A DNA stretch of 64,000 nt from Tropicimonas sp. IMCC6043 (GTDB lineage: Bacteria; Pseudomonadota; Alphaproteobacteria; Rhodobacterales; Rhodobacteraceae): contig NZ_SELO01000007.1 of assembly GCF_004146235.1 (NCBI RefSeq), positions 120,070 to 184,069 of the forward strand, given 5' to 3'. Position 1 is the first letter of the stretch. Every line of letters starts with the position of its first letter. Shown here piece by piece: positions 18,599-27,257 of the stretch. Made by a program: the position numbers and the translations under genes. Below the pieces are notes generated by a model that was given only the letters and a program-made list of their open reading frames with translations, did no database searches and was not told the DNA's origin.

Positions 18599-19486
18599 TC
18601 AGGCGCCACCATCCGCGGCCAGCAAGGCGGCGACCTCTTCGGCCGTGGGCATGCGGTCCGGGCCGCTTCGGGATATCGCCAGTGCGGCGGCGGCGTTCGC
18701 ATAGCGGACGGCGTCGGGTTCGGTCGCGCCGCCGGCGAGGCCGAGCGCGAAGGCGCCGTGCCAGATATCGCCCGCGCCCAGGGTGTCGACCGGCGTGGCC
18801 TCGAAGCCCGGCACTGCGCGCATTGCCACGCCGTCGTGGCAGAGCACGGGACGCGGTCCGCGCGTGACCGCGACCCAGGTCGAGAGCGCCGCCGCCCGTG
18901 GCAGCGCCTCTTCGACCGACCCCTCGGCAAAATCCGCGAGCCCCTGTTCGGAGAAGGCAACATGCGTCGCACGGGAGAGCAGGCCGAGGGCCGGGGCCAG
19001 CGGCGCTTCTGCGTCGATCACCGCGGGGATGGCGCCCCGCGCCGCGGCGTCCAGAAGGCGGGCGGCGCACTCCGGCCAGCGCGTGTCGGTGAGCAGGGCG
19101 TCGGCATCGAGCCGATCGGGAATCTCGGGCAGGGCGGAGAAGAGCCGCGCGTCGCGGTGGTTGATGACGGTCCGCTCGCCGCCCGCGCTCACCAGAACTG
19201 CAGAGGTCGGCGTCTCCGCGCCCGGCACCGTGGTCACGAGCGCATCGTCGATGCCGAGGCGCCGGAGTTCCGCACGGACGAAGCGGCCGAGGTCGTCTTC
19301 GCCGACCACGCCGGCGAGCGCCGCCGCTCCGCCGAGCCCGGCCACCGCCGCCGCGGAACGAATGCCGCCGCCACCGACCGCGCGGCACAGTCCGTCGGCC
19401 CGGACCTTGGTGCCTTCCTCGGGGAAAGACGCGAGATCGAAGATGAAATCGACGGCGATCAGGCCGGCGCAGAGAACGCGTGCCAT
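18599..19486 (-). CDS. PfkB-family carbohydrate kinase
   Basis: 295 residues of the ribokinase/PfkB fold. The N-terminal substrate signature is GGGGIRSAAAVAGLGG (38-53), and the C-terminal DTLGAGD (234-240) carries the catalytic Asp240 and anion hole. Members phosphorylate sugars, KDG, fructose or nucleosides. It faces away from a DapA-family lyase gene, with 296 bases between them. Next to a lyase and a TRAP transporter, 2-keto-3-deoxy-sugar-acid kinase is a reasonable guess, but the sequence does not decide the substrate. The start at 19486 follows the family N-terminus MARVLCAGLI. Confidence 0.85.
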   Translation of the reverse strand: MARVLCAGLIAVDFIFDLASFPEEGTKVRADGLCRAVGGGGIRSAAAVAGLGGAAALAGVVGEDDLGRFVRAELRRLGIDDALVTTVPGAETPTSAVLVSAGGERTVINHRDARLFSALPEIPDRLDADALLTDTRWPECAARLLDAAARGAIPAVIDAEAPLAPALGLLSRATHVAFSEQGLADFAEGSVEEALPRAAALSTWVAVTRGPRPVLCHDGVAMRAVPGFEATPVDTLGAGDIWHGAFALGLAGGATEPDAVRYANAAAALAISRSGPDRMPTAEEVAALLAADGGA

Positions 19487-19782
19487 CGGCTTCGGCTCCT
19501 CGCTTCGGGACGGGTGGCGGCAGTATGGCGCGTCTGTGCGGCGAACGGAACTGGTGTCGGCCGGTGCCCTGCCATCTGCCGACCGGTATCGGCGCCGCGA
19601 CAGCTCCCCACCGGCGCGACCGCGGGGCAGGGAGTGCGGAGTGGCCGGGCCGCGCGGACGGGGCACTTCCAAGTGACTTCGGAACGGATCGGCATCGACG
19701 GAAATCGGTGTCGGCGGTCCGGGAGATGGTGTACGGGAGACCGAAACGGGTTCTGGTCCAGACAAGGAAAAGGGGCAGGCAG

Positions 19783-20649
19783 ATGGAAGGTTTCGGGATC
19801 TCGGCAGCGCTTCTGACGCCGTTCACGCCCTCGGGCGAGATCGACACGGTGCGGCTCGGACGCCACGCGAGCGACGTGCTTTCCCGGGGCGCGGATGGGG
19901 TGACACTCTTCGGCACCACCGGCGAGGGCGCTTCGATCGGCGCGCAGGAACGCGGGGCGGGCCTCGAGGCGCTCCTGACGGCAGGGATTCCGCCCGCGCG
20001 AATCACGCTCTGTCTCTGTGCCACCGCCGTGGCCGATGCTGTGGCGCAGATCGAGCTTGGACTGGAGGCCGGGATCGCGCGCTTCCTTTTGCCGCCCCCG
20101 TTCTATTTCGGCGGTGCCGATGACGCGGGCCTGCTCGACTGGCACCTGGAGCTTTTCCGGAGCGCACCGGCGGCGGCGCGGGTGATCCTTTACAACATTC
20201 CGCAAGTGATCGGGATTGGCATCTCGCCCGGTCTGATGGACCGCCTCCTCGAGGCCGCGCCGGACCGGATCGTCGCGATCAAGGACAGCTCGGGCGACTG
20301 GGACAACGCACAGCAGCTCCTGGAGCGCGGCACGCTGCCGGTTCTTGTCGGCGACGAACGCCTTCTGCACAAAGCCGTTGCGCTCGGATGTGCGGGGTCG
20401 ATCACCGGAATGGCGAACCTGCTTCCCGAGCGTCTCGCCCGTCTCTTCGCCACCGGCGAGGAGGACCGGGCGCTCTCGGACCTGGTCGACAGGATCGTCG
20501 CCGGGCCGGTGATGCCGTCGCTCAAGGTGCTGCTGGCGATGGCGCGATCCGACGCGGCCTGGGAGCGGGTGCGCCCGCCGCTTTCGCCGCTCGATCCGGC
20601 CTCTCGCGAGGCGCTTCTCGCCGCCGGCATGCCCGAAGCCAAAGTCTGA
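19783..20649 (+). CDS. DapA/NanA/KDG-aldolase-family lyase
   Basis: 288-residue TIM-barrel class I aldolase of the dihydrodipicolinate synthase family. Visible are GTTGEG (44-49), the proton-relay Tyr137 in ILYNIP and the Schiff-base Lys167 in VAIKDSSGD. These residues are shared by DapA, N-acetylneuraminate lyase and KDG aldolase, so motifs alone do not fix the substrate. It precedes TRAP genes by 156 bases and faces a PfkB kinase, which points to sugar-acid catabolism rather than lysine synthesis. The start ATG follows AAAAGGGGCAGGCAG. Confidence 0.85.
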   Translation: MEGFGISAALLTPFTPSGEIDTVRLGRHASDVLSRGADGVTLFGTTGEGASIGAQERGAGLEALLTAGIPPARITLCLCATAVADAVAQIELGLEAGIARFLLPPPFYFGGADDAGLLDWHLELFRSAPAAARVILYNIPQVIGIGISPGLMDRLLEAAPDRIVAIKDSSGDWDNAQQLLERGTLPVLVGDERLLHKAVALGCAGSITGMANLLPERLARLFATGEEDRALSDLVDRIVAGPVMPSLKVLLAMARSDAAWERVRPPLSPLDPASREALLAAGMPEAKV

Positions 20650-20805
20650 TCGCGGCCGGCACCGGTCTCGCGACGCTATCTGTCTGGACCTGAACCGGAA
20701 ACTTGTGAAAGATGAAAACGGGATGTGACCTGGCGCAGGAGGGTGCCGGGACGATCCCGGGAAACGGGCCGGCGAACTGGCCCGACCATCAAGTGGAGGA
20801 AACCC

Positions 20806-21801
20806 ATGGGATTCAACCTGACCCGTCGCGCCGTCGCGATTCTCGCGGTCGCCGCGTTTGCCGCCCCGGCATTCGCGCAGGACAAGGTCACGCTTCGGAT
20901 GTCGACCCCGGCGTCGGATACCGACCAGCGTTCGGTCGCGCTGGCGGAGGTCTTCGGACCCGCGGTCGCCGATTTCGCGACCTACGAGCCACACTACAAC
21001 GCTTCGCTGATCCAGCAGAACTCCGAGCTTGAGGCGATCGCCTCCGGCGACCTGGAAATGTCGATCGCCTCGGCGCAGGAACTGGCCCAGTATTTCCCGG
21101 AATTCTCCATCTTCGCCACCGGCTACGTCCATCAGGACGCCGACCACCAGGTGCGGGTGTTCAATGACCCGCTGATGGATCCGTTCAAGAAGATGGCCGA
21201 GGACGAGCTTGGCGTGAAGCTTCTGTCGGTGATGTATCTCGGCCGCCGCCACGTGAACCTGCGCCAGACCAAGGACGAGCTGACGGTGATGACGCCGGCC
21301 GATCTCGCCGGGGTCAACCTGAGGATGCCCGGCACCGACGCGTGGCAGTTCCTCGGCAAGGCGCTCGGCGCCAACCCGACGCCGCTGGCCTTCACCGAGG
21401 TCTACACCGCGCTGCAAACCGGTTCGGTCGATGGCCAGGACAACCCGCTGCCGACGGTGGTCGACCAGAAATTCTACGAGGTGACGAACCAGATCGCGCT
21501 GACCTCGCATCTCGTCGACCTCAACTACATCGCCTTCTCCAAGGCCGTCTGGGACAGCCTGACGCCCGAGCAGCAGGAAGCCGTGCAGGCTGCCGCCGAT
21601 GCCGCTGCCGAAAGCGCGCGGCTCAAGCAACTGCAGCTCGAAGAAGACCTCGTCGCCTTCCTGGAAGGCGAGGGGCTTGAGATCTACGAGCCCGACCTTG
21701 CCGCCTTCCGCGAGCATGTTCAGGCCCAGTATCTCGACTCCGAATACGCGGCCTCCTGGCCCGAGGGCGTGCTCGAGAAGATCAACGCGCTCGGCAACTG
21801 A
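20806..21801 (+). CDS. dctP: TRAP transporter substrate-binding protein, DctP family
   Basis: 331 residues. The signal peptide has Arg7-Arg8 and a hydrophobic core ending APAFA before Gln25. The mature part shows family motifs: RRHVNLR (carboxylate-binding Arg region), NLRMPGTDAWQFLGKALGAN and FTEVYTALQTGSVDGQDNPL. DctP proteins bind organic acids such as C4-dicarboxylates, sialic acid or uronates in the periplasm. The ATG at 20806 follows GTGGAGGAAACCC. It is the first TRAP gene and is separated from dctQ by 161 bases containing a strong hairpin, which fits higher expression of the binding protein. Confidence 0.93.
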   Translation: MGFNLTRRAVAILAVAAFAAPAFAQDKVTLRMSTPASDTDQRSVALAEVFGPAVADFATYEPHYNASLIQQNSELEAIASGDLEMSIASAQELAQYFPEFSIFATGYVHQDADHQVRVFNDPLMDPFKKMAEDELGVKLLSVMYLGRRHVNLRQTKDELTVMTPADLAGVNLRMPGTDAWQFLGKALGANPTPLAFTEVYTALQTGSVDGQDNPLPTVVDQKFYEVTNQIALTSHLVDLNYIAFSKAVWDSLTPEQQEAVQAAADAAAESARLKQLQLEEDLVAFLEGEGLEIYEPDLAAFREHVQAQYLDSEYAASWPEGVLEKINALGN

Positions 21802-21810
21802 GCCTTGCGT

Positions 21811-21834
21811 GGCCGGGCGCTTCGGCGCCCGGCC
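21811..21834 (+). terminator. Perfect hairpin with TTCG tetraloop between dctP and dctQ
   Basis: GGCCGGGCGC, TTCG, GCGCCCGGCC: a 10-bp uninterrupted stem closed by the extra-stable UUCG-type loop, 9 bases after the dctP stop. No U-run follows, so it more likely acts as an mRNA-stabilising element or partial terminator raising dctP over dctQM. Confidence 0.75.
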
Positions 21835-21962
21835 GATTGCCGCCCCCGAAGGAATGGGCGACGGACCGCTGGCCCGGCCCGCCTGTCCGCCGGGTGGTCG
21901 GGGCCGCCCCGTGCCGCCCGCATCTGCGGAGGTGATGGCAGGCGACTGAAGGAAACGGGACA

Positions 21963-22526
21963 ATGGCCGCATTCTTCCATATCCTGCGCCGCGGCGCCGA
22001 GGCCGTCGCCGCTCTCTTCATGGCGGCCATGTTTCTCACTTTCGTGCTCCAGATCACCGTCCGATATTCCGCGCGACTCGCCTGGCTGCCCGAACGTTTC
22101 CCGTTCTTTGAGCCGAGCCTCTATGGCTGGACGCTGGAATTCTGCCTCGCGCTCTGGCTCTGGCTGATCTTCTGGGGCAATGCCTTCGTTGTGCGCCGCG
22201 ACGACCACGTCACCTTCGACATTGTCTACAACCGTGCCTCACCCCGGATGCGTACCTGGTTCGTCATCGTCGGCGGTCTCATCATCGCGGTCGCGCTGCT
22301 GGCTTCGGTCGGACCGACCTGGGACAAGTTCGCCATCCTCAGGCTGAAGCGCACCGCCACGCTCTCGAGCCTCTTCGGAGACTGGGTCCGGATGCGCCAT
22401 ATCTACATCGTCTATTTCCTCTTCCTGATCGCCGGCGCGCTGCGCTTTGCCTGGGCGGCCTGGGCGGCGTACCGCAATGGCGCCCCGGAGCCGCGCGACC
22501 ATGTCATCGGGCGGATCGACGAATGA
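21963..22526 (+). CDS. dctQ: TRAP transporter small permease DctQ
   Basis: 187 residues with four hydrophobic segments (about 12-35, 55-76, 95-117 and 140-162), the DctQ layout. The motif FWGNAFVVRRDDHVTFDI between segments two and three is typical. DctQ links the binding protein to the DctM channel in the inner membrane. The ATG follows GAAGGAAACGGGACA. Its stop overlaps the dctM start as ATGA, so the two permease subunits are translationally coupled. Confidence 0.93.
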   Translation: MAAFFHILRRGAEAVAALFMAAMFLTFVLQITVRYSARLAWLPERFPFFEPSLYGWTLEFCLALWLWLIFWGNAFVVRRDDHVTFDIVYNRASPRMRTWFVIVGGLIIAVALLASVGPTWDKFAILRLKRTATLSSLFGDWVRMRHIYIVYFLFLIAGALRFAWAAWAAYRNGAPEPRDHVIGRIDE

Positions 22527-23818
22527 GCCTGGAACTGCTCCTCTGCCTTGGAACGCTGTTCCTGCTCGCCGGAATCGGTGCTCCGATCGCCTATGCCATC
22601 CTTGTCGGCGCGCTGGTCTATCTCGGCGTGTCGGGGCAGGGCATCGGCGTTGCCGGAAAGGTCCTGCTCGACGGGCTCTATTCTGGCTTCGTGCTGCTCG
22701 CCGTGCCGCTCTTCATTGTCGCCGCCAACATCATGAATGCGGGCACGATCAGCGACCGGCTGCTCGGCTTCTGCGTTGCCCTTGTCGGCCGATTCCGCGG
22801 TGGGCTCGGCCATGTCAACGTCGTCGCTTCGCTGATCTTCTCCGGCATGTCGGGCTCGGCGGTCGCCGACGCGGCCGGCATCGGCAAGATCATCATCGAG
22901 ATGATGACCAAGTCCGGCCACTACACCCGCGGCTATTCCGCCGCGATCACGGCTGCTTCCGCCACGATCGGCCCGATCATCCCGCCCTCGATCCCGATGG
23001 TGCTTTACGCGCTGATCTCCAACACCTCGATCGGCTACCTGTTCCTCGCCGGGATCGTGCCGGGCCTCCTGATGGGCGCGGTGCTGATGGCGCTCAACAG
23101 CTGGATCTCCTACCGGCGCGGCTTCGCCATCGAGGAGGGCGTCCCGCTGCGCGAGTTGCCTGGGCTCACGATCAGGGCCTTCCCGGCGCTGCTCATGCCG
23201 GCGATCCTGCTCTATGGCATCTATGGTGGCGTCACGACGCCCACCGAGGCCGCCGCGGTCGCCGCCTTCTATGCGCTTCTGCTGGCAGCGCTCTTCTACC
23301 GCGCCCTCTCGGCCCGTGCGCTCTTCGACATCCTCGTCGAAAGCGCCCGTTCCTCGGCCGCCGTGGGTCTCGTCATCGGCGGTGCGCTGATCCTCAACTA
23401 CATCGTCGCCTCCGAGAACATCCCCGGCCTGATGGCCGACGCGCTGGTCGGGCTCGACGTGCACCCGCTCGTTTTCCTGCTCGCGGTCAACCTGTTGCTG
23501 CTGCTGCTCGGCTGCGTGCTCGATGCCACCACGATCATCCTGGTCATCCTGCCGCTCTTCCTGCCGACCTGCCGGGAACTGGGCATCGACCTCGTGCATT
23601 TCGGTGTTGTCGCCGTGGTCAACTGCATGATCGGCCTGATCACGCCGCCCTACGGCATTTTGCTCTTCGTCATCAACGCGGTGACGCGGATCCCGCTCGG
23701 CGAGATGATCCGCGAGATCTGGCCGTTTTTCGGTGTTCTGCTGCTGGCGCTGCTGGCGCTGATCCTGTTCCCGGATCTGGTGCTCTGGCTGCCGCGTGTC
23801 TTCGGCTACGCGGGCTGA
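22523..23818 (+). CDS. dctM: TRAP transporter large permease DctM
   Basis: 431 residues, about twelve membrane segments. Family signatures visible are the MSGSAVADAAGIG segment, then SATIGPIIPPSIPMVLYA, GGVTTPTEAAAVAAFYALLL and the C-terminal LITPPYGILLFVIN. DctM carries the substrate together with Na+ in the inner membrane. Coupled to dctQ by a 4-base overlap. The gene ends in a hairpin shared with the convergent oxidoreductase gene. Confidence 0.95.
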   Translation: MSLELLLCLGTLFLLAGIGAPIAYAILVGALVYLGVSGQGIGVAGKVLLDGLYSGFVLLAVPLFIVAANIMNAGTISDRLLGFCVALVGRFRGGLGHVNVVASLIFSGMSGSAVADAAGIGKIIIEMMTKSGHYTRGYSAAITAASATIGPIIPPSIPMVLYALISNTSIGYLFLAGIVPGLLMGAVLMALNSWISYRRGFAIEEGVPLRELPGLTIRAFPALLMPAILLYGIYGGVTTPTEAAAVAAFYALLLAALFYRALSARALFDILVESARSSAAVGLVIGGALILNYIVASENIPGLMADALVGLDVHPLVFLLAVNLLLLLLGCVLDATTIILVILPLFLPTCRELGIDLVHFGVVAVVNCMIGLITPPYGILLFVINAVTRIPLGEMIREIWPFFGVLLLALLALILFPDLVLWLPRVFGYAG

Positions 23819-23833
23819 CCGCCCGGGTCAGCC
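23813..23833. terminator. Bidirectional hairpin over two convergent stop codons
   Basis: GGCTGACC, loop GCCCG, GGTCAGCC: an 8-bp perfect stem. The dctM stop is in one arm and the oxidoreductase stop in the other. It could end both transcripts; neither side has a clear U-run. Confidence 0.5.
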
Positions 23834-24907
23834 TTCCGGCACATCCTGCGCCGTCCCTTCGGCCGCGGCGACGGCGATCGCCTCGACGACCCGCAGCGTC
23901 TGCAACCCGTCCCGCCCGCTGACCACCGGCGCGGCACGGCCGCGGATCACCTCGACAAGGTTCAGCGTCTGTCGGTCCAGCGAGTCGCCCTCCGGCTGCG
24001 ACAGCGTGTCGTGGCGGATCGGCGCCCACCAACTGCGCTGGCCCGGATGCGACCAGAGCGTCAGGTCGGGCAGCGACAGCGCGCCGGCGGTGCCGCCGAT
24101 CCGGTAGCAGGCTTCGCGCGTGTGCGGATAGGCGGGGTTCTCGCCAGCAGTCAGTTCCCAGCTCCAGGGGGCGGAGATCGTGTCCGAGACGCTCATCGTG
24201 CCGAGCGCGCCATTCGCGAATTCCAGCAGGATCGCGGCGCTGTCCTCGACCTCGAAGCCGCGCGTCGCCCGCGAGGCGAGCGCCTGGACCCGCCGCACCT
24301 CGCCGCAGAGATGGCGCATCAGGTCGATATCGTGGATCAGGTTGATCAGGATCGGCCCGGCCCCCGGCGCGCGCCGCCACGCCTGGTCGAAATAGTCGTC
24401 GGGCTTGTAGAGCCAGAACATGCCGTTGACCGAAACGATCTTGCCCAGCTTTCCGGCCTCGATCGCCGCCTTCGTGGTGGCGATCAGCGGGTTATGCCGC
24501 CGGTGATGACCGACGAGGAGTGGCACCCCTTCCGCCTCGGCAGCGTCAACCAGCGCCGCGCCCTCGGCCGAAGTTATGGCGATGGGCTTTTCCATCAGTG
24601 TCGGGATGCCCGCCGCGATAAGTTGAAGGCCCTGCACCGCGTGCAGCCGGTTCGGCGTCGCGACAATCGCGCCTTCTGGACGACGTGCCGCCAGGCAGGA
24701 ATCGAGATCGGCAAACCATGGAACGCCGAGCGTCGCTGCGATCTCCGCGGATTGCGGCGCTGGATCGACGATGCAATCGAGGCGGGCCAAGCGCGCGACC
24801 CGTTCGGCATGGGTGCGGCCGATCAGGCCGGCTCCGATCACGACGATTGCCGGCGCATCCTCTGCCGCAGCGTCGTCGCGGTCGCTCCGAGATCCGGAAT
24901 CCGTCAT
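23828..24907 (-). CDS. Gfo/Idh/MocA-family NAD(P)-dependent oxidoreductase
   Basis: 359 residues. A Rossmann domain with VVIGAGLIGRTHAE (about 22-35), the conserved EKPIA (about 110-114) whose Lys is catalytic, and a C-terminal substrate domain with NLIHDIDLMRHLCGEV. In the last, the His of HDIDLMRHL and the upstream aspartates are typical of inositol, glucose or hexuronate dehydrogenase relatives. It oxidises a sugar or polyol, and the exact substrate is not readable. Convergent with the TRAP operon and probably part of the same catabolic locus, although transcribed separately. Confidence 0.86.
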   Translation of the reverse strand: MTDSGSRSDRDDAAAEDAPAIVVIGAGLIGRTHAERVARLARLDCIVDPAPQSAEIAATLGVPWFADLDSCLAARRPEGAIVATPNRLHAVQGLQLIAAGIPTLMEKPIAITSAEGAALVDAAEAEGVPLLVGHHRRHNPLIATTKAAIEAGKLGKIVSVNGMFWLYKPDDYFDQAWRRAPGAGPILINLIHDIDLMRHLCGEVRRVQALASRATRGFEVEDSAAILLEFANGALGTMSVSDTISAPWSWELTAGENPAYPHTREACYRIGGTAGALSLPDLTLWSHPGQRSWWAPIRHDTLSQPEGDSLDRQTLNLVEVIRGRAAPVVSGRDGLQTLRVVEAIAVAAAEGTAQDVPEG

Positions 24908-25138
24908 GGCGTCAGTCCCGTGCTATGCCCTTGAAAACGATCCGATGCTACCACCGATCTCCGGACGCGCCATCCGGTATGGGGTCGCATCGGCCTGTCG
25001 CGGCCCATCGACCGATGGCGCCGCAACAGGTCGCCGTGGTGCCGATCATTGAGACGGCGACACTCAGCTCTCGAGCGCGCGGCATGGCGGCGCCTCTCCC
25101 GCAAAGCCCCTTAAAGGGAGACGTGATGCTTCGGGTGC

Positions 25139-25984
25139 CTACTGGCCGCCGGTCGCCCGTGTGTCGGGCAGGGAGATCCGGGCCACCTGTTCGGCAATGG
25201 GGTCGACCGAGAGCGGATGGGTTTCGGAATCGTGGTCCTCGGGGTTGCCGATATCCTGCCAGTGGCCGCCCTTGTGGATCTCCAGCGCCTTGAAACCGGC
25301 CTTGTAGCCCATCTTGCGGCTGCCGGGCACCCAATAGCCGAGATAGACATAGGGCAGCTTGGCGCTTCGGGCGATCTCGACATGGTCGAGGATGATGTGG
25401 GTGCCGAGCGAGCGCCGGGTCAGCGCGGGCTCGTAGAAGCTGTAGACCATCGACAGGCCGTCATCGAGCACATCGGTGAGGCAGACAGCGGCCAGGTCGC
25501 TCTCGGGGCCGTCGATCTCTTCCAGCCCGGGCTCGCGGTATTCGACCATCCGCGACCGGATAGGCGTCTCCTCGATCATTGCAGCGAATTCGAAGACGTC
25601 CATGTCGGCCATGCCGCCATCGGCATGGCGGCTGTCGAGATAGCGGCGGAAGAGCGAATATTGCTCGTCGGTCGCCCAGGGCGAGGTGGCCTCGCGGCGG
25701 AGCGCCGCGTTGCGCTTCATCACCCGGCGCTGGTTTCGGCTGGGTTCGAAATCGGCGACCCGGATGCGCGCCGACAGGCAGGCGGTGCAATCGGCGCAGG
25801 CCGGCCGGTAGAGCACGTTCTGCGACCGCCGGAAGCCTTGTTTGGAAAGCGTGTCGTTCAGCACCTCGGCATGTTCGCCCTGCAACGCGGTGAACAGCTT
25901 CCGCTCCATCCGCCCGGCAAGATAAGGGCAGGGCTGGGGCGCAGTCACGTAAAACTGCGGCGCGAGCGGGAGGGTGTGGCGCAT
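25139..25984 (-). CDS. bpt: Aspartate/glutamate leucyltransferase Bpt
   Basis: Transfers Leu from leucyl-tRNA to proteins with N-terminal Asp or Glu, marking them for ClpAP through the N-degron pathway. The 281-residue protein has the family's N-terminal [14 protein letters not shown], the cysteine set C19 and C63/C66/C69 ([12 protein letters not shown]), and C-terminal [20 protein letters not shown]. The frame extends upstream, but the ATG at 25984 gives the normal start. No clpS is nearby. The 230 bases between it and the oxidoreductase show no gene. Confidence 0.94.
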   Translation of the reverse strand: MRHTLPLAPQFYVTAPQPCPYLAGRMERKLFTALQGEHAEVLNDTLSKQGFRRSQNVLYRPACADCTACLSARIRVADFEPSRNQRRVMKRNAALRREATSPWATDEQYSLFRRYLDSRHADGGMADMDVFEFAAMIEETPIRSRMVEYREPGLEEIDGPESDLAAVCLTDVLDDGLSMVYSFYEPALTRRSLGTHIILDHVEIARSAKLPYVYLGYWVPGSRKMGYKAGFKALEIHKGGHWQDIGNPEDHDSETHPLSVDPIAEQVARISLPDTRATGGQ

Positions 25985-26058
25985 GCTCGTTCCGTGGACC
26001 GAAATGGTTGATGAAACGGTAACAGGGGTTGGATGCGTCGCCAACCCCTGTCGACAGC

Positions 26059-26514
26059 CTATCGGCTGCGGTTGACTGCCGCCGTTCCGAGCGCCAGGTC
26101 GTGCAGGCCCTGCGCGCGGGCGGTGGTCAGCATCAGGCCCATCGAAACGAGTTGCGGGATGAGGAAGGACAGGCAGACGGAATAGAGAAGCGTGTGCAGG
26201 AACGCCTCGCCAAGGCCGAATTTCTCACCCTTCCATGTCCGGAGTTCGACCGACATCAGCCGCATGCCGAGCGTCGCCGAGCCAGCTGCGATGGTGAGCA
26301 CGCGGTAGGTGAAACTCACGACGAGCCAGAGGGCGGGATAGAAGAAGAGCCCCAGGAAGGCTGTGAAGGGCAGGATCAGAAGCGTCAGCCCGAAGGTGAT
26401 GAGCGCGTCCACCACCCAGGCCATGGCCCGCTTGACGGGAATGTCGGCGTAGAATTCGCCGTAGCGGTCGGGATCGGGCAGTCCGGGATAGGAAGGGGTC
26501 ATAGTCAGGGTCAT
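26059..26514 (-). CDS. RDD family membrane protein
   Basis: 151 residues with an RDD-type start ([17 protein letters not shown]; here Arg-Ala-Met-Ala replaces the usual R-x-x-A/D pattern), three to four membrane segments (about 32-50, 52-72, 108-130), and the [12 protein letters not shown] segment after the second. Function of the family is unsettled; proposals include ion transport. Start chosen at 26514 ([11 protein letters not shown]); a second ATG four codons later is also possible. It is followed by bpt after 74 bases, same strand. Confidence 0.82.
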   Translation of the reverse strand: MTLTMTPSYPGLPDPDRYGEFYADIPVKRAMAWVVDALITFGLTLLILPFTAFLGLFFYPALWLVVSFTYRVLTIAAGSATLGMRLMSVELRTWKGEKFGLGEAFLHTLLYSVCLSFLIPQLVSMGLMLTTARAQGLHDLALGTAAVNRSR

Positions 26515-26578
26515 GGCTTTCGTTGGGCTTCCTGCAGGTACGGCGCGCGATCCTGAGACCACGCGCCGACTTGGGGAA

Positions 26579-26600
26579 GGGCGCCCGTATCGGGGCGCCC
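26579..26600 (-). terminator. Hairpin downstream of the DUF2852 gene
   Basis: GGGCGCCC, six-base loop, GGGCGCCC: an 8-bp stem 13 bases past the DUF2852 stop. On the transcribed strand it is followed by TTCCCC rather than a U-run. Confidence 0.5.
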
Positions 26601-26613
26601 CCGGGGGGATGGG

Positions 26614-27048
26614 TCAGGCCGGCTGGGCGTCCTCGAAGTCGTTGTCGTCGCCGGTCGCCTTGGCCGCCTTGGCGCGGTCATCCATGAAGGCGTCGAACTC
26701 GGCCTTGTCCTTGGCGTCGCGCAGCCGCTGCAGGAAGGCTTCGAAGGCTTCCTGTTCCTCCTCGAGCCGGCGAATGGTTTCTTCGCGATAAGCGTCGAAG
26801 GCGGAATTGCCACTCGACTTCATCGCGTGGCGGTAGTGGCGGTGATGCGCCCGACGGGCGCTGCGGCAGGAACCGTTGAACATGCGCTTGCTCCAGATCA
26901 TGTAGGCGAGAAGGGCGAGGCCGATCGGCCAGAAGAAGATGAATCCCAGGATCATGACGGCGATCCATGCGCCCTTGCCGCGGTCGTCGAGCCAGGACTC
27001 GGCCCGGGCGAACCAGGACGGGATGCTGACGGTCGTTGCGGTGGTCAT
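26614..27048 (-). CDS. DUF2852 domain-containing membrane protein
   Basis: 144 residues. One membrane segment (about 27-49, AWIAVMILGFIFFWPIGLAL), a basic His/Arg-rich stretch (about 60-74), then a Glu-rich amphipathic helix (EETIRRLEEEQEAFEAFLQR) and an acidic tail. This is the DUF2852 layout seen across Rhodobacteraceae and rhizobia, function unknown. The ATG follows AGGAGATTCGGA, so the upstream in-frame codons are excluded. Two matching palindromes lie 24-101 bases upstream, suggesting direct transcriptional control. Confidence 0.87.
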   Translation of the reverse strand: MTTATTVSIPSWFARAESWLDDRGKGAWIAVMILGFIFFWPIGLALLAYMIWSKRMFNGSCRSARRAHHRHYRHAMKSSGNSAFDAYREETIRRLEEEQEAFEAFLQRLRDAKDKAEFDAFMDDRAKAAKATGDDNDFEDAQPA

Positions 27049-27071
27049 TCCGAATCTCCTCGTTTCGAACA

Positions 27072-27090
27072 ATGTGAATGCCTTTCACAT
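27072..27090. promoter_or_regulatory. Palindromic operator-like site 1 upstream of DUF2852 gene
   Basis: ATGTGAA, five bases, TTCACAT: perfect 7-bp arms with a 5-base spacer, 24 bases upstream of the DUF2852 start. It has the same design as the site at 27131-27149. The TGTGA/TCACA cores are one base further apart than in a CRP site. Confidence 0.6.
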
Positions 27091-27130
27091 CACATGAAAT
27101 GGGGCATCTGGCCGAGCGGGTCAAGAGGCA

Positions 27131-27149
27131 ATGTGAAAAGTTTTTACAT
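27131..27149. promoter_or_regulatory. Palindromic operator-like site 2 upstream of DUF2852 gene
   Basis: ATGTGAA, five bases, TTTACAT: the same 7-5-7 design as site 1 with one mismatch between arms; start-to-start distance is 59 bases. The flanks extend the dyad by one A/T pair. Confidence 0.6.
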
Positions 27150-27257
27150 TTTCTTCCGACGGCGCTCCCGGAGGCGCAGGGCCCATGAAACTTGGCGTTT
27201 GATGCACCGAACAGGAGAGGAGCCGGAAGGCGCCGCGCCGAAATCGCAACTCCGCGA

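Noticed and set aside
19459..21972. 837-codon open frame on the minus strand over the lyase and dctP genes
   Set aside because: Arg/Gly/His-rich shadow of well-supported genes with catalytic residues on the other strand.
27072..27090. CRP-binding site
   Set aside because: TGTGA and TCACA are 7 bases apart here instead of 6, and the second copy lacks a match to TCACA.
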